Assembly (NCBI GenBank): GCA_963930655.1
Contig: OZ005621.1
Coordinates: 13,937,001-14,001,000 of the forward strand
Length of the DNA: 64,000 nucleotides
From: Myrica gale
Lineage: Eukaryota > Streptophyta > Magnoliopsida > Fagales > Myricaceae
Reading direction: 5' to 3'
Position 1 is the first letter of the stretch; every line of letters starts with the position of its first letter. The notes beneath the pieces are model-generated. The model did no database searches and was not told the origin of the DNA. It was given only the letters and a program-made list of their open reading frames with translations. Of the stretch, positions 24,779 to 37,277 are shown one piece after another. The position numbers were made by a program, and so were the translations under genes.

Positions 24779-26410
24779 GGTCAACCTAGCAAAAACCGTC
24801 CAAACTGAGTATAAACCGTTTGCACGATAGTCAAACTGCGTCGTTTAAATTTTAGGACGTCCGAACATAATAAAACTCGTCCGAACGTAAAATAACAGTC
24901 CTGACAGTTTATAACTAGTCCGGTTTCACGATGTCCGAACGTGGTTCGACGAACACTAGCAAAACAACCTAATTTCATAAAATAAAAAATCATAACAAAC
25001 TAGACAATCGATGTTATTTAATTGAAATACATAAATAAAAACAACATAACAAGCATTTTACCTGATGTTCTTTGAGAGATCTCGAATGTAGAGTGAAAAC
25101 GTGCGAGAGAAAAGTATGAGAGAACGAGTGAGTTTGAGATTTTGACAAAGTCTGTCGGTTTAATGTGGCCAGTAACCGTCCGAACGTGTTGTATTAGCGT
25201 TCGGAAGTGTTTCAACTGTTATTCTGACACGTGGCCCTATCAAATTTAACGTCATTAAATATGCCCCATCCGAAATGGTTCTAGAACTTATACGGTCCGC
25301 ACGCTATTTCTTTGTCCGGACTGTATCGATGTCACGTGTCTAAAGTTTTGCAATGTGGAAGCACACAATTCGCGGAAGAAACATTTATAATTGTGCAGAC
25401 CTTTTTTTGTACTGTTCGGATTTGGGTATTTTTTCTGTTGGAACGTGGTTTATAATGTCCGGACTGAATAAAGTATTCATAAAGATTTTTAATTTGTCAC
25501 TCTAGCATGACGATTACTATTCATTAGGTAATATCCATTCGAACTGTGTATAAACGGAGTTCGGACGATATTGTAAAAATTGTGACGATTCTAATTATCA
25601 CTCAATTACGACGATGTTGAATTTGTCACCCTGCAGCGAGTCCGAACGTGTAGTTTGAGAGTCTGGACGTTATTTTTTTGTGACGATTTTTTTTCTTTAC
25701 TCATTTGCGACACGTGTATGTCGTCACACCAGCAATATGTGCGAACGAGGTTGTGACAGGTCCGGATGGTTTTGGAGTTCCTGAATGGTTTTGGGTGACG
25801 AAATTAATATTTTGTCATGGAAAATTCACTTTAGGGGATGAAGACGAAGAAGAGGAGGCACCAAGGAAGAATAGATTGGGGTTCAACAAAAGAGGTGGTG
25901 AAGATGATGAAGGTGGTCCAAAGGGTGGCGATCTTGATTTGGATGATGACGATATAGAGAAGGGTAAGGATTTTCTTTTCTGTACCTTTTCTTTTATTTG
26001 AAGGAAATGTTGCATGGATTTTTATTTCATTTATTGTCAAGTTTGTGTCATTACATGAAGTGTAGTTTCATCCCCAGAAAACACAAAAAGTATCTTTATG
26101 ATCAGTTCGGTCCTACTATCTGGGAAAACATAATATAAGATTCATAAAGACTCTAAGGTCCTCTTTCCCACCTTAAATGATATAGTAAGTGACTTATTTT
26201 TTCTGGGTAGAAAAGTAACTGAATTAAAAGGTGCTAGGGATATTTTTTGTTATACTTTACTGGCGTTTATCTTTATTATCTATTCTTGGCAGAAATTTAC
26301 TGCTTTTTTAGCTTCCTCTGTTGCTTTGGGTCAAACCTCGAAATGCTGACAACCGTAAGCATAGGAATGGGATCACTGTCGATGGGTACTGCATATGCCC
26401 GAAGAAAGAT

Positions 26411-27264
26411 TTTTTTATAAGTCAGTCAATATTATTAATAAAAAGGGAGTCAACAGAAAAAAGGCTCAAAAAACACTGGAGTCAAACAGTACAAGAGAAA
26501 ATACTGAAGAATCCTAACACAAACAAACTAGAAAATTAAAAAAAAGGGAAACCAGAAAAGGGAACACAAAGGCCGAAAGAACGCTAACTCCCACTAGCCA
26601 ACAAAGCACCCTCAACCCACTAGCCAACAAGACTCTCCCAAGAACTCCCACCCACCCGCAACCCTATAGCCACCCAAACGAGACGCCTAGCAGACCAGCC
26701 CAAAGCTCACAGTCTTCTTAGCGGTCGAAGAAGACCCTTCATAGTTAACCGAAAACTTCAAGCCCTTCAACTCCCTGAGCATCCTCTCCCTAATTTTCTA
26801 GACGTTTTCGAACGAGGCTGCACCCGATCGCGTTCCAACGCTGCAAAGAGATCCCTTAGCTTTTCCTCCTGACCACCATAAGGCACCCCAACCAGCTGAC
26901 CCACAGAGGAAACCATGTCCAAGACCCACGCCGAAGATTCTCCCCCCAAAAGCATTATGAGGGAAACTAACCGTCAAGGGTTCGGTCGAAGGTTCATCCA
27001 CAAACCCATACGCCAACTCCCTCTCATCATTGTCCAGAAACTCACCATCCTCCAATTCTTGAGAATTTGACGCCAAATCTGGTCCAATTGAGCTCTCAAC
27101 ACAAACCAACCGCAAACACTCCCCCACCTCCAAACCACCCAAACAAGCCCCGGGAGAAAGGTCCACCCCTGCCTGAGCCCTCTCTAGAGCATCATCTACC
27201 ACTAAAACAAACGCCCCCCTTCTGCCCTATTGACACTCGGCGGCCCTCTTCACTTTCAAAATCA
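26411..27264 (-). mobile_element. Short LINE-type retroposon fragment in TFIIF-alpha intron 5
   Basis: Flanked by a 19-bp target duplication (26392-26410 and 27265-27283, CATATGCC(C/A)GAAGAAAGAT, one mismatch). On the minus strand it ends ATTGACTGACTTATAAAAAAA, a poly(A)-type tail. An open-frame remnant at 27220-26687, with frame breaks, ends RELKGLKFSVNYEGSSS, like the end of plant L1 ORF1 proteins. It is related to the copy at 46761-47973 (shared [10 protein letters not shown] and [11 protein letters not shown]). No endonuclease or reverse transcriptase is present. Confidence 0.75.
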
Positions 27265-28586
27265 CATATGCCAGAAGAAAGATTAAACAGTTTATAGCTT
27301 ATCAAAAAAGATTAAAAAGTTATCATTTCCTTCTAGTTAGGATTGTGGCAAGGGAGTTGGGGTCACATTATCTTCATTTGTGATGTAGTGGCTAATGCCT
27401 AGGATGGTGAGGAAGGGGTTTGCATATTGAAAGAGAATTTCTGATGGGAGTGGCATAATTTGGAGGGCAGTTTCTCTTTGTTATGCGGATGATCTTGCAG
27501 GAGAGGAGTAATTATACTTCGGGCCGTGTTTGACCTGGTTCTTTTTTGGATTTTAGTGTCGAGGTAAATTTAGGTGTGTAGTTGTGTAAAGATAGTGTAC
27601 ACATCATAATATTTGTTGTATGATACAATGGTTTTAGCAAAGCTTATTATCATTTTTTTTTATTTCAACTTTTTGTTAAAGCCTCAAATAGGAAGAATTA
27701 AATAACACACTTCTTGTGGCTTGTATTCATTAGTTAGGTATCAGTGGTCTCTTGAGTTTATTTCCTACTTGAGTCTGTATATTTCATTTATACCATTGCG
27801 CCTCTATCCTTGTAGAAAGTGCATGTTATCAGTTACTCATAGCTGTATTTATAGTACATCTATTCGGTGTGTAATACATTCATTACTATCTACCAGGTGA
27901 TGATTGGGAGCATGAAGAAATTTTCACTGATGATGATGAAGCCGTTGGTGGTGCCGAGGAAAGGGAAGATTTGGCCCCAGAAGTTCCTGCTCCTCCAGAA
28001 ATTAAGCAGGTGTGTGTGCGCGCGTTTCTGTAAGATGCAAATTTGGGACAACCCTGCTGGAAAATGATTATTATTGTAGATTGGCCTGAGCAGTACTTAT
28101 AACTAACGTAGCTTCTCACTTTCTGAGGCTAGCTATATGTGTGTTGGTTATCACATGTTTTTATAATAGCAAGGGAGGAGGAGCTTTTCTGGATAGAGTA
28201 GAGTCTTTGGGAGGTAGGTGATGTGACGACAACGGAATTAACTGTCTACTAACAATGGTCTATAACTTGACTGAACTGAGTCTAAATCTTGGACCACTTG
28301 AGGATACATCTCATTAAAGATATTATCTGGTGTCAGATGTGCTTGTTCATAGGTGGGTCTAGTTTTGAGGATTTACTTCTCTTCTGTATATTGGGCTTCT
28401 TCACCAAATGCAAACGTGTACACTTCCAGTAACATGCACACTTGAATGCAATTTTCCATCACGTCCTGCTATTATTTGTAGAATTAGTAGAATTAGCTAC
28501 CTGCTAACTATTTGCAGCAACCCAATTAAAAATTTATTGTAGTTAGAAGTTAGGTGGCTGATCATTATATATTGTAGGGTCAATAT

Positions 28587-29153
28587 TGTTAGAATTATGT
28601 GCCCTCGATAACCAAATTGATTAATTCGGTCCTAATATCTCATATGAAATATAGTATGGTGGAAGGAATTAATTGTATGTAAAAGGGGCATATTTGCAAT
28701 AATCTTAAATTCCAGGGGTCAATTACAATATGTTGATGGACTTGATTGTAATTAGTAGAAGCCCTAATTGTATTAGAAGAAGAGTTCTTCAGTGTTATCC
28801 TACGGCTGGAATTTGAGATCCCTAAGGATCCTATGTCTCATGCTCTTTCTAGGGTTTTTCCAAGGCCTATAAATATAATTGTTATATTCAAGGGGTTGGC
28901 TATCAGAACCTATTAGGGAAATCCCAATAACGAAAGAGTGACATAAATCCCTTAGGAGGCAACACATCTGAGTTGCTATTCTGAATTGCTGGAGCTTTGG
29001 ATTGGATCGTAAAGCGGCTTAAGGTTTGTAGATTCCTAAATTCCCGTGTCAGGTATGGAATCGAATCCGAAATTGTAATCATAAATCCTGGATGATGTTT
29101 TGTTGAAAACATGTTGTTTGTTTATAGTTTAATTCCGCATATATAAACTATCA
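28587..29153 (+). repeat. 5' LTR of the copia element
   Basis: Starts TGTTAGAATTATG and ends AAACTATCA. CCTATAAATATAATTG at 28866 is a likely TATA region. Confidence 0.97.
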
Positions 29154-29429
29154 GTGGTATCGGAGCAGGTTCACATGATTGCAATTGTTGGATTATATGA
29201 ACTTTGCTAAATTTTGATTGAGAATCAAAACCCTATAATTTTCTGTTACTATTCAAGTGAACAGTACATAATTTTATGTTTGATCGTATGAGACGTATCC
29301 ACATATATTTATCTATATTCGAATATATGTGTTTGTGTTCAACTGTTCATGAGAATAAAAATATAAGAACCTTGATGTTTCTGCGCATTGTTCACCATGC
29401 AAATTTTTGTTGTAATGCTCATCATGAGG

Positions 29430-30060
29430 TGACCGGAGAAATCGGCCGGAGCCACGCCGGAGCCAGTGGCATGGCATCCCTTCCGGCGGTGGACGGCGTC
29501 AGCAGCCATGGTGGGCTGCGAACATCACATAACACCTGTGTAAGACACAGGTGTTATGAGTTTTTGGTGGCCAGTCGCGCGCCTAAAGGGGCGCAGTGGC
29601 CACCGGAGATTAGCCGGCGCCAGACCGGCCAGTGGCTGGCCGGACGGCGCCAGCCGTGAAGGCTGGCTAGTGGCCAGCCTTGCAAGCGGCGCCCAGGGCA
29701 TCTCAATGCCCTGGGTCAAATATTGGGCCAAACGGGTAGGGCACGTTTGCCCTACCCGGTTTAGTAGCCCAGCCCAAAAGTTGGGCTGGGTCGAATTTTT
29801 ATAAAAAAAAAAAAAGGTAAAAGTGGGCTGCACCGCACGGGCTGGGCCTTCATGGGCCAGCCCATGCGGGGCTCGGGCCACGGGTTGGACCTGGGCCCGT
29901 AGCCCAGCCCAGGTCGGGTTAGACCCGGACCATGATAGGATCCGGTCCGGGTATGACCCGGACCGTTACCCATTACCGGCCGGGTTAGACCCGGACCGGT
30001 GGTCAATGGGTCAAATCGGTTTGACCCGTTGACCGTTGACCCGATTTGACCGAAATTTAA
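29430..30060 (+). repeat. GC-rich repetitive leader of the copia element
   Basis: Between the primer-binding site and gag, GC content jumps. Interleaved repeats of GGGTTAGACCCGGACC, GACCCGGACCGTTACC and GGCCAGTGGCTGGCC give many possible hairpins. Apparent open frames on both strands follow the composition. It could hold packaging or translation signals; that is speculation. Confidence 0.6.
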
Positions 30061-30685
30061 AAAAAAAAATTTTGGAAATTTGTTTTCCAATTTTTGGTGC
30101 TAAATAGGATTAATTATAGTAATTTTTCCTATGGTCTCTATTATCAATAAATAGGAGTTTTACTTGATTAAAATTGGTTGAAGCCAAAATGGATAAAACC
30201 GATTTTAATTTTGTAAAATTTTCTTGTTTATCTCTTGGGAAGATAAGTGTCTACATCTTAGTGGGAGTGTCTTCTAAAATAGTGACATAACTCACAAGTA
30301 TTTGGAACACACTTAGATAATGGAATGCACAAACCAAATAAACGCTAGTGCTAAAATAGTACAAGACGTGTTTATTTAGGTAGACCAAAAGTAAATCGAG
30401 AATCACAAATATTTTTAAAATATTTTGCATATGATGTAAATTTTGATGAATAGTAGCTATTCGCCTTTTCAAGATGTGTACAATGAGTACCAAAATGGAT
30501 TTGTTGTTGCATGTAAGGTAGAGGTTCTCGATACCCGTTTAGAATATTATAAATATAAATGTTATATTTTCATTATTGTGATATATGTGATATATCTGTT
30601 TATTGTTCGGATGGGTGGTACCATTAGTTATTCAAAAACCTGAATCTAATGGAATTATATATGTGAATGATTTTGCAGATTCAAA

Positions 30686-33600
30686 ATGACTTTTAATCCT
30701 TTGGCTAGGATTCTGGATGACAATCGGTTGACAGGACCGAATTATGTTGATTGGAAGAGAAATCTTATGATTGTTCTCTCAGCCGATAAGATCGGTTATG
30801 TTCTAACCTCTGAGACACCTGAGCTTGCCCTGGACAATGCCACTGAGGAAGAAAAGAAAGTCTTTAACAAGTGGCATGATGATGATAATATGGCAAAGTG
30901 TTATATTATGGCTTCAATCTCAAATGTTTTGCAGAAAGATTGTGAGGGCATAGCTACTGCTGCAGGCACTATGTTGCATCTCCAAGAAATGTTCGGAGAG
31001 CAGAGCAGATCTGCTAGGCAGACTGCTATGAAGAATTTGATGTCCACCAAAATGGTGGAAGGGAGCCCAGTTCGGGATCATGTCTTGAAGATGATTTCTT
31101 TCATCAACGAACTGGATTTTTTGGGAGCTGAGATGGATAGTGACACAAAAGTTGATGCCATACTTTCATCTCTACCAGATTCTTTCAATCAGTTTGTCCT
31201 TAATTACAATATGAACAAGATGAGTGTGACATTGTCAGAGCTGCTCAATATGTTGCAGTCAGCTCAAGATCTCATCAAGAAGGACAAACTTACTGTGATG
31301 GTCACAGAGAAATCTAATGCCTCTATGAATCTGAAACCCAAGTTTAAGAAATTCAAGAAAAATAATAAGGGGTTTCAGGCAGCAAAGAATGTTCAAGGTG
31401 GACAAGGAAACAAAGGAGGTGACAAGAACAAAGGCAAAGGAAATTGTTTCCATTGCGGCAAGCCCGGTCACTGGAAGAGAAATTGCCGAGTTTACTTAGC
31501 TTCTCTTAAAAAGGGCAAACCTTCTGAAGGTGTGTCTATTATGCTTGTAATTGAATTGAATTTAATGGATGGTCCATTTAATTCATGGTGTGTGGATTCT
31601 GGTTCTACATCTCACATCTGCAATATGTTGTAGGGGTTCAAGGAGACCAGAAAGCTCCATGAAGGGGAGCTGATCCTTAAGATGGGGACGGGTGCAACTG
31701 TTGCAGCGACTGCCATCGGAGTGTTTAGTTTAGAATTATCGAATAATAGAATTTTGATTCTAGAAGATTGTCTTTATGTTCCAGAAGTACGTAGAAATTT
31801 GATTTCTGTTTCGAAACTTGTTTTATCTGGATATTCGTTTCTTTTCAATTCAAAACTTATTATAAAGTTTCAAAATAAATTTGTTGCTTCTGGAATTATT
31901 TGTGATGGTCTTTATCTTTTAAATGTTGATAATTCTTTGAATAATATTGAGAATGATGATTCCAGTGTGTTATCCCTTAAAAGGAAGAGGGATGTTAATC
32001 CAACCTACTTGTGGCATCTAAGACTTGGTCATGCCAATATTGATAGGATCAATAGATTGGTAAGGGATGGGCCATTGCAATTTCTAAAAATTGAGCCCTA
32101 TCCAATCTGTGAGCCCTGCTTGCAAGGAAAGATGACCAAAAGTCCTTTTACAGGAAAAGGAATAAGAGCCACAGAAGTATTAGGATTGATACATACTGAT
32201 GTTTGTGGTCCCTTCAACCACATGGCAAGAGGAGGTTTCTCTTATTTCATTACTTTCATTGATGATTATTCCAGGTATGGTTATCTATACCTGATGAAGC
32301 ATAAATCAGAATCTTTTGAAAAGTTCAAGGAATTCCACAATGAAGTTGAGAAACAGATTGGAAAGTCCATTAAAATGATTCGCTCCGATCTGGGAGGCGA
32401 ATACCTCTTGGATGATTTTAAAGATTATCTTAAAGATAATGGAATCATATCTCAACTCACACCACCAGGCACACCACAACATAATGGTGTTGCAGAGAGA
32501 AGGAATAGAACCCTATTGGATATGGTTCGTTCCATGATGAGCATATCTGAGTTGCCCATATCATTTTGGGGACATGCTTTGGAGACCGCTGTTTACTTGT
32601 TAAACAGGATCCCTACAAAATCAGTTCCTAATACCTCATATGAGTTATGGACTGGCAAGAAGCCAAGTCTTAGTCATTTTAAGATATGGGGTTGTCCAGC
32701 TCATGTTAAAAGGTTTAATGTGGATAAACTGGGATCAAGGACTGATAGATGCCTATTTGTAGGCTATCCCAAAATGACTACTGGTTTCTACTTTTATAAT
32801 CCTAATGAAAACAAAGTGTTTGTTAGCAGAAATGCTACTTTTCTTGAAGAGGATTATAGTTTGAATGAAACCGAGAGTAGAGTTGCTCTTGATGAGCAAA
32901 GAGATAGTACAGTGACTGTGCAGAACGAGAACAATGATGATCAAATGGTTACTCCCATTGATCAAAGTGAACCTGTTGAGACACAGGAGCCTCGTCGTAG
33001 TAAAAGGATTATAAGACCTCCAGTAAAATTCAATTTGTTAAATGAGATTTACCAAATGGAATCTGAGGGACTGGAGATTGATCCTTGTGGTTATACAGAG
33101 GCTGTTAATGACAAAGATGCTAAGCATTGGCATGTGGCCATGGAATCAGAGATGGACTCCATGTTTTCCAACAAGGTATGGACCTTGGTAGACAAACCAG
33201 AAGGCATTAAGCCTATAGGTTGCAAATGGGTCTACAAAAGGAAACTTGGACCAACAGGAAAGGTAGAGACCTTTAAAGCTAGGCTGGTGGCAAAAGGGTA
33301 TACTCAAAAGGCTGGTATTGATTATGAGGAAACCTTTTCACCTGTAGCCATGCTAAAGTCCATAAGGATTCTATTAGCGATTGCGGCATACTATGATTAT
33401 GAGATATGACAGATGGATGTGAAAACCGCATTTTTGAATGGGTATATCCATGAAGAAATTTATATGAACCAGCCAGAAGGTTTCATATCTCGGGAAAATG
33501 AATCGAAAGTATGCAAATTGGAGAAATCCATTTATGGCCTAAAACAAGCATCACGTTGTTGGAACATCCGTTTTGACGAGTCAATCAAAATGTTTGGTTT

Positions 33601-34657
33601 CTCACAAAACATGGATGAACCTTGTGTCTACAAGAAGGTTAGTGGGAGTGCTATTACTTTTTTGGTTCTTTATGTAGATGACATACTACTCATTGGGAAT
33701 GATGTAGGGGCTTTGTCATCTGTGAAAATGTGGTTGTCTAACCAATTTTCAATGAAGGACCTTGGGGAAGCATCCTACATACTCGGGATCAAAGTGTTTA
33801 GAGACCGAAAGAAAAGATTATTGGGTCTTTCACAGGTCAATTATATTGACAGGATATTGGCTAGATTTAGCATGGTAAATTCCAAGAAAGGGTTTCTACC
33901 CTTTAGACATGGAATTCATCTCTCTAAGCAAATGTGTCCAAAAACACCTGAAGAAAGAGAGAAGATGAGTAACTGCCATTATGCTTCGGCTGTAGGGAGT
34001 CTCATGTATGCTATGCTTTGCACTAGGCCTGATATCAGTCACGCAGTTAGCGTTGTGAGTAGATATCAATCCAATCCAGGTCTAGAACATTGGTCAGCAG
34101 TGAAACATATCCTCAGGTATTTGAGAAATACAAAACACTATTTCTTAGTGTATGGCAGTGAGGATCTGACTATCCAGGGATATACAGATTCGGATTTCCA
34201 ATCAGATATTGATGATAGAAGATCAACGTCCGGATTTGTGTTCCTTCTTGGAAAAGGAGCATTTAGTTGGAGAAGATTCAAGCAAAGTACTACTGCTGAT
34301 TCTACAAATGAGGCAGAATATGTTGCTGCAAGTGAAGCTGCAAAGGAAGCTGTGTGGATTCGCAAGTTCCTTCAAGAACTTGAAGTTGTCCCTTAGATTG
34401 AGGCACCTATTCCCTTATACTGCGATAATAATGGTGCAATTGCACAGGCAGTGGAACCAAGGTCTCATCAAAGGACAAAGCACATAGAACGTCGTTTTCA
34501 CCTAATACGTGATATCATATCCAGAGGTGATATCAAAATGGTGAAGGTTGCATCAGCTGATAATTTAGCTGATCCATTTACAAAACCTTTATCTCAGAAA
34601 GTGTTTGAGAAACATATTAATGATATGGGTTTGAGATATATGTATGATTGGGTTTGA
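30686..34657 (+). pseudogene. Copia gag-pol polyprotein with three in-frame stops
   Basis: One frame of 1324 codons from an ATG at 30686 to 34657, with no frameshift. Domains in order: copia Gag; a zinc knuckle CFHCGKPGHWKRNC (31445-31486); an aspartic protease WCVDSGSTSH; a pre-integrase HHCC region (HLRLGHAN ... CEPCLQGK); an integrase core ([30 protein letters not shown]); reverse transcriptase with YVDD (33669); and RNase H (GYTDSDF, ADSTNEAEY, ADNLADPFTKPL). Nonsense codons are TAG 31631-31633 (protease), TGA 33407-33409 (start of RT, where Trp is expected before QMDVKTAFLNG) and TAG 34394-34396 (RNase H). Each can arise by one substitution. With LTRs almost identical, the element was either moved by a partner's proteins or hit soon after insertion. 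Confidence 0.95.
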
Positions 34658-35421
34658 CGTTTTATTTCTTTATTATATGATAATAAAAGTTTATTTGTTT
34701 CTCACATATATTTATTGTTGTTATGGGTTTATACATAACATGAGATGTTATGTACGTAAATTTGTTCAGGTAACATTGTAGAAAAATCATGCTAGAAATT
34801 AATGAATCAAAGGCAGGGAATAATGATTTTTCAGTTCCTTGTAAGCCTGAAAGTGTTCTAGACTTTTGTAACATAAAGTCTACACTTGTTGTGCGGAGAA
34901 TGATTGATTCCATCATTGAGGTATGACCTTAAGCAAACGAGTGGGTGTCATGTAACAAGTACATACACTGAACAGGATCCGATTAAGAACACCTTTTGGA
35001 AATAATCACTGTCAGGTTAAAGGTTGTTCTATCACAATTCGGTATTGTCCTTAGACCTGAGAGGTTTGTATTTATTCATGAATTGTGTACACAGCTTTGA
35101 TATTGTCAACCGGTGATGTTCATTCAGGACTATATCTGGACATGTTGGGTTGTGTGCGTGATGATTGAGTGGTATGAATGCTCAACAAGGAATCCACCAG
35201 TCTTTTGGAAAGACAGTATATTCAGTTAGTGTTCATGAAAGAGTTGGACCAAAAAGAATCCGGCCGGAGTGTTTTACAAAACTATTTTATGAATACATAA
35301 AAGTATATGATATATATTTCAAAATTGTTTTGTGGTCCAACTGAATTATGAACTAAGAAATCAAGTTTACATGAGATAGGGACATGACGGTGATATTTGG
35401 TTCTGAGGGCAAGTGGGAGAT

Positions 35422-35988
35422 TGTTAGAATTATGTGCCCTCGATAACCAAATTGATTAATTCGGTCCTAATATCTCATATGGAATATAGTATGGTGGAAG
35501 GAATTAATTGTATGTAAAAGGGGCATATTTGCAATAATCTTAAATTCCAGGGGTCAATTACAATATGTTGATGGACTTGATTGTAATTAGTAGAAGCCCT
35601 AATTGTATTAGAAGAAGAGTTCTTCAGTGTTATCCTACGGCTGGAATTTGAGATCCCTAAGGATCCTATGTCTCATGCTCTTTCTAGGGTTTTTCCAAGG
35701 CCTATAAATATAATTGTTATATTCAAGGGGTTGGCTATCAGAACCTATTAGGGAAATCCCAATAACGAAAGAGTGACATAAATCCCTTAGGAGGCAACAC
35801 ATCTGAGTTGCTATTCTGAATTGCTGGAGCTTTGGATTGGATCGTAAAGCGGCTTAAGGTTTGTAGATTCCTAAATTCCCGTGTCAGGTATGGAATCGAA
35901 TCCGAAATTGTAATCATAAATCCTGGATGATGTTTTGTTGAAAACATGTTGTTTGTTTATAGTTTAATTCCGCATATATAAACTATCA
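35422..35988 (+). repeat. 3' LTR of the copia element
   Basis: Same 567-bp length as the 5' copy, with one substitution at offset 60. Confidence 0.97.
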
Positions 35989-37257
35989 AATATGGTGCCT
36001 GGCCTCTTACAACTTTCCTCACATAACTGGTGTCTCTGATAATATTATACACATTCTTGCTGTAGTGGACATTATTTTATTGTCGTGCTTTATCAAGATA
36101 TGTTTGATAAATTTTAAATGTTGTTGTAATAACAGTAATGTGGTTTTCAGGTGCTAGAAGTAGTGTATTCTTTGTTGCTTAGTGCATGCTGATTGTTGAA
36201 GTTGTGCCAGCTTCATTCTAGACATAAACAAGTCATAAAAACAATATTTTTTTTTCAGGATGAAGAAGATGAGGATGAAGATAATTGAAGAGGAGGGAGG
36301 ACTGAGCAAATCTGGAAAAGAGTTGAAGAAGCTGCTTGGGCGAACTGGTAGGCTTAATGATTCAGATGCTGAGGATGATGATGTAAGCTTGTTTGATGCT
36401 TAATTCTAGTACCGGTTTCTGCTTACAACTGAGTGCATTGTTAACAACACTTCTTTGAGGTGGATGTTATGGAATGGTCTTATTTTTATTTTTATTTTCT
36501 AATGGAATGGTCTTATTTGATTGTTCACCATCCATCATTTAGTGCTTTTTTGGAATGGTGATGAAGCATTTTCTTTCTCTTCTTAGAAAGTGAAATCACT
36601 TGGTTGTCTCTACTCTCTAGGCATGCCCAAGACTTTCCATGTACAATGCTTTAATCCACCCAAAACCTCCACCTCCACTTGTCACCGCCCTCGTCCGCCC
36701 CTCACCCAACCCCCCCCCCCCTAAAAAAAACAAAAAAGGTTCTGCATCTCTTAAAACTGCCTGCAGTTTTCTATTTTTCTTGATGTGCCTGCACTTTTTG
36801 TATCTCTGATACACTTGCTTGCGCTTGTATTTCTCTCCATTGATGGAGCTTTTGCATTGGTTTGTCTAGATCGATGATGACGTTGGCTTTTCTCCCGTGC
36901 TGACTCCAAAACAGAAGGATGCACCTAAAGAAGAACCAGCTGAAAACAGTCTTGTAAAAACGGCGCCTTCTGGACCTGCGCGGGGAACCCCATCTGCCTC
37001 CAAAACTGCAAAGGCGAAGAGAAAATTAAATGGCGACGACGTGAAACCATTTAATGGTGGATCTCCAAAGAAGGTGAAGACAAAATGTATGACTTCATGT
37101 TAGGAACCAACTTTATTTTGCTCTTTTAAGTTTGCATTACATTTGGTCTTTTGTCAACTTGATTTGTTATAATTCTTTTTATGTCCTACTCGATTTGAAA
37201 ATGCTCCACAACGAAGGATCTTAATACAAAATATTTTAACTTATTGACCATTAATTT

Positions 37258-37277
37258 GGGGGGGAGGGGGGGGGGGG
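37258..37277. repeat. G-rich homopolymer in TFIIF-alpha intron 8
   Basis: Twenty-base tract, all G except one A. A C tract at 36710-36721 lies in intron 7. These are spots where the assembled length may be inaccurate. Confidence 0.9.

Larger units (their letters stand above)
21454..25830. mobile_element. CACTA (En/Spm-like) element next to TFIIF-alpha exon 4
   Basis: The left end is CACTACAAGAAAA, the standard CACTA terminus, preceded by GTG as a possible 3-bp target copy and followed by a hairpin (TTTGGGTGACA ... TGTCACCCAAA). Subterminal regions 21570-22110 and 24790-25790 are packed with CGTTCGAACG, GTCCGAACG and GTGCGAACG motifs. Between them lie a solo copia LTR (22576-24226) and a minus-strand remnant of the element's protein (24392-24778). 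The expected right terminus TTTTCTTGTAGTG is absent. A deletion probably removed it with part of exon 4, and the right edge is set by the next TFIIF-alpha exon. Confidence 0.8.
28587..35988 (+). mobile_element. Full-length Ty1/copia retrotransposon in TFIIF-alpha intron 6
   Basis: 7.4 kb with 567-bp LTRs and the 5-bp duplication AATAT (28582-28586, 35989-35993). The primer-binding site AGTGGTATCGGAGCAGG follows the 5' LTR, and the purine tract GGGCAAGTGGGAGA precedes the 3' LTR. The LTRs differ at one position seen by eye (A at 28647, G at 35482), so the insertion is very young. Between them lie a GC-rich leader and a single gag-pol frame with three stops. Confidence 0.97.

Noticed and set aside
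25815-26040. Minus-strand Ser/Pro-rich open frames
   Set aside because: They are the antisense of the acidic TFIIF-alpha exon 5.
29276-30090. Open frames in the copia leader
   Set aside because: GC-rich repeats open several frames on both strands; gag starts later at 30686 with clear domains.
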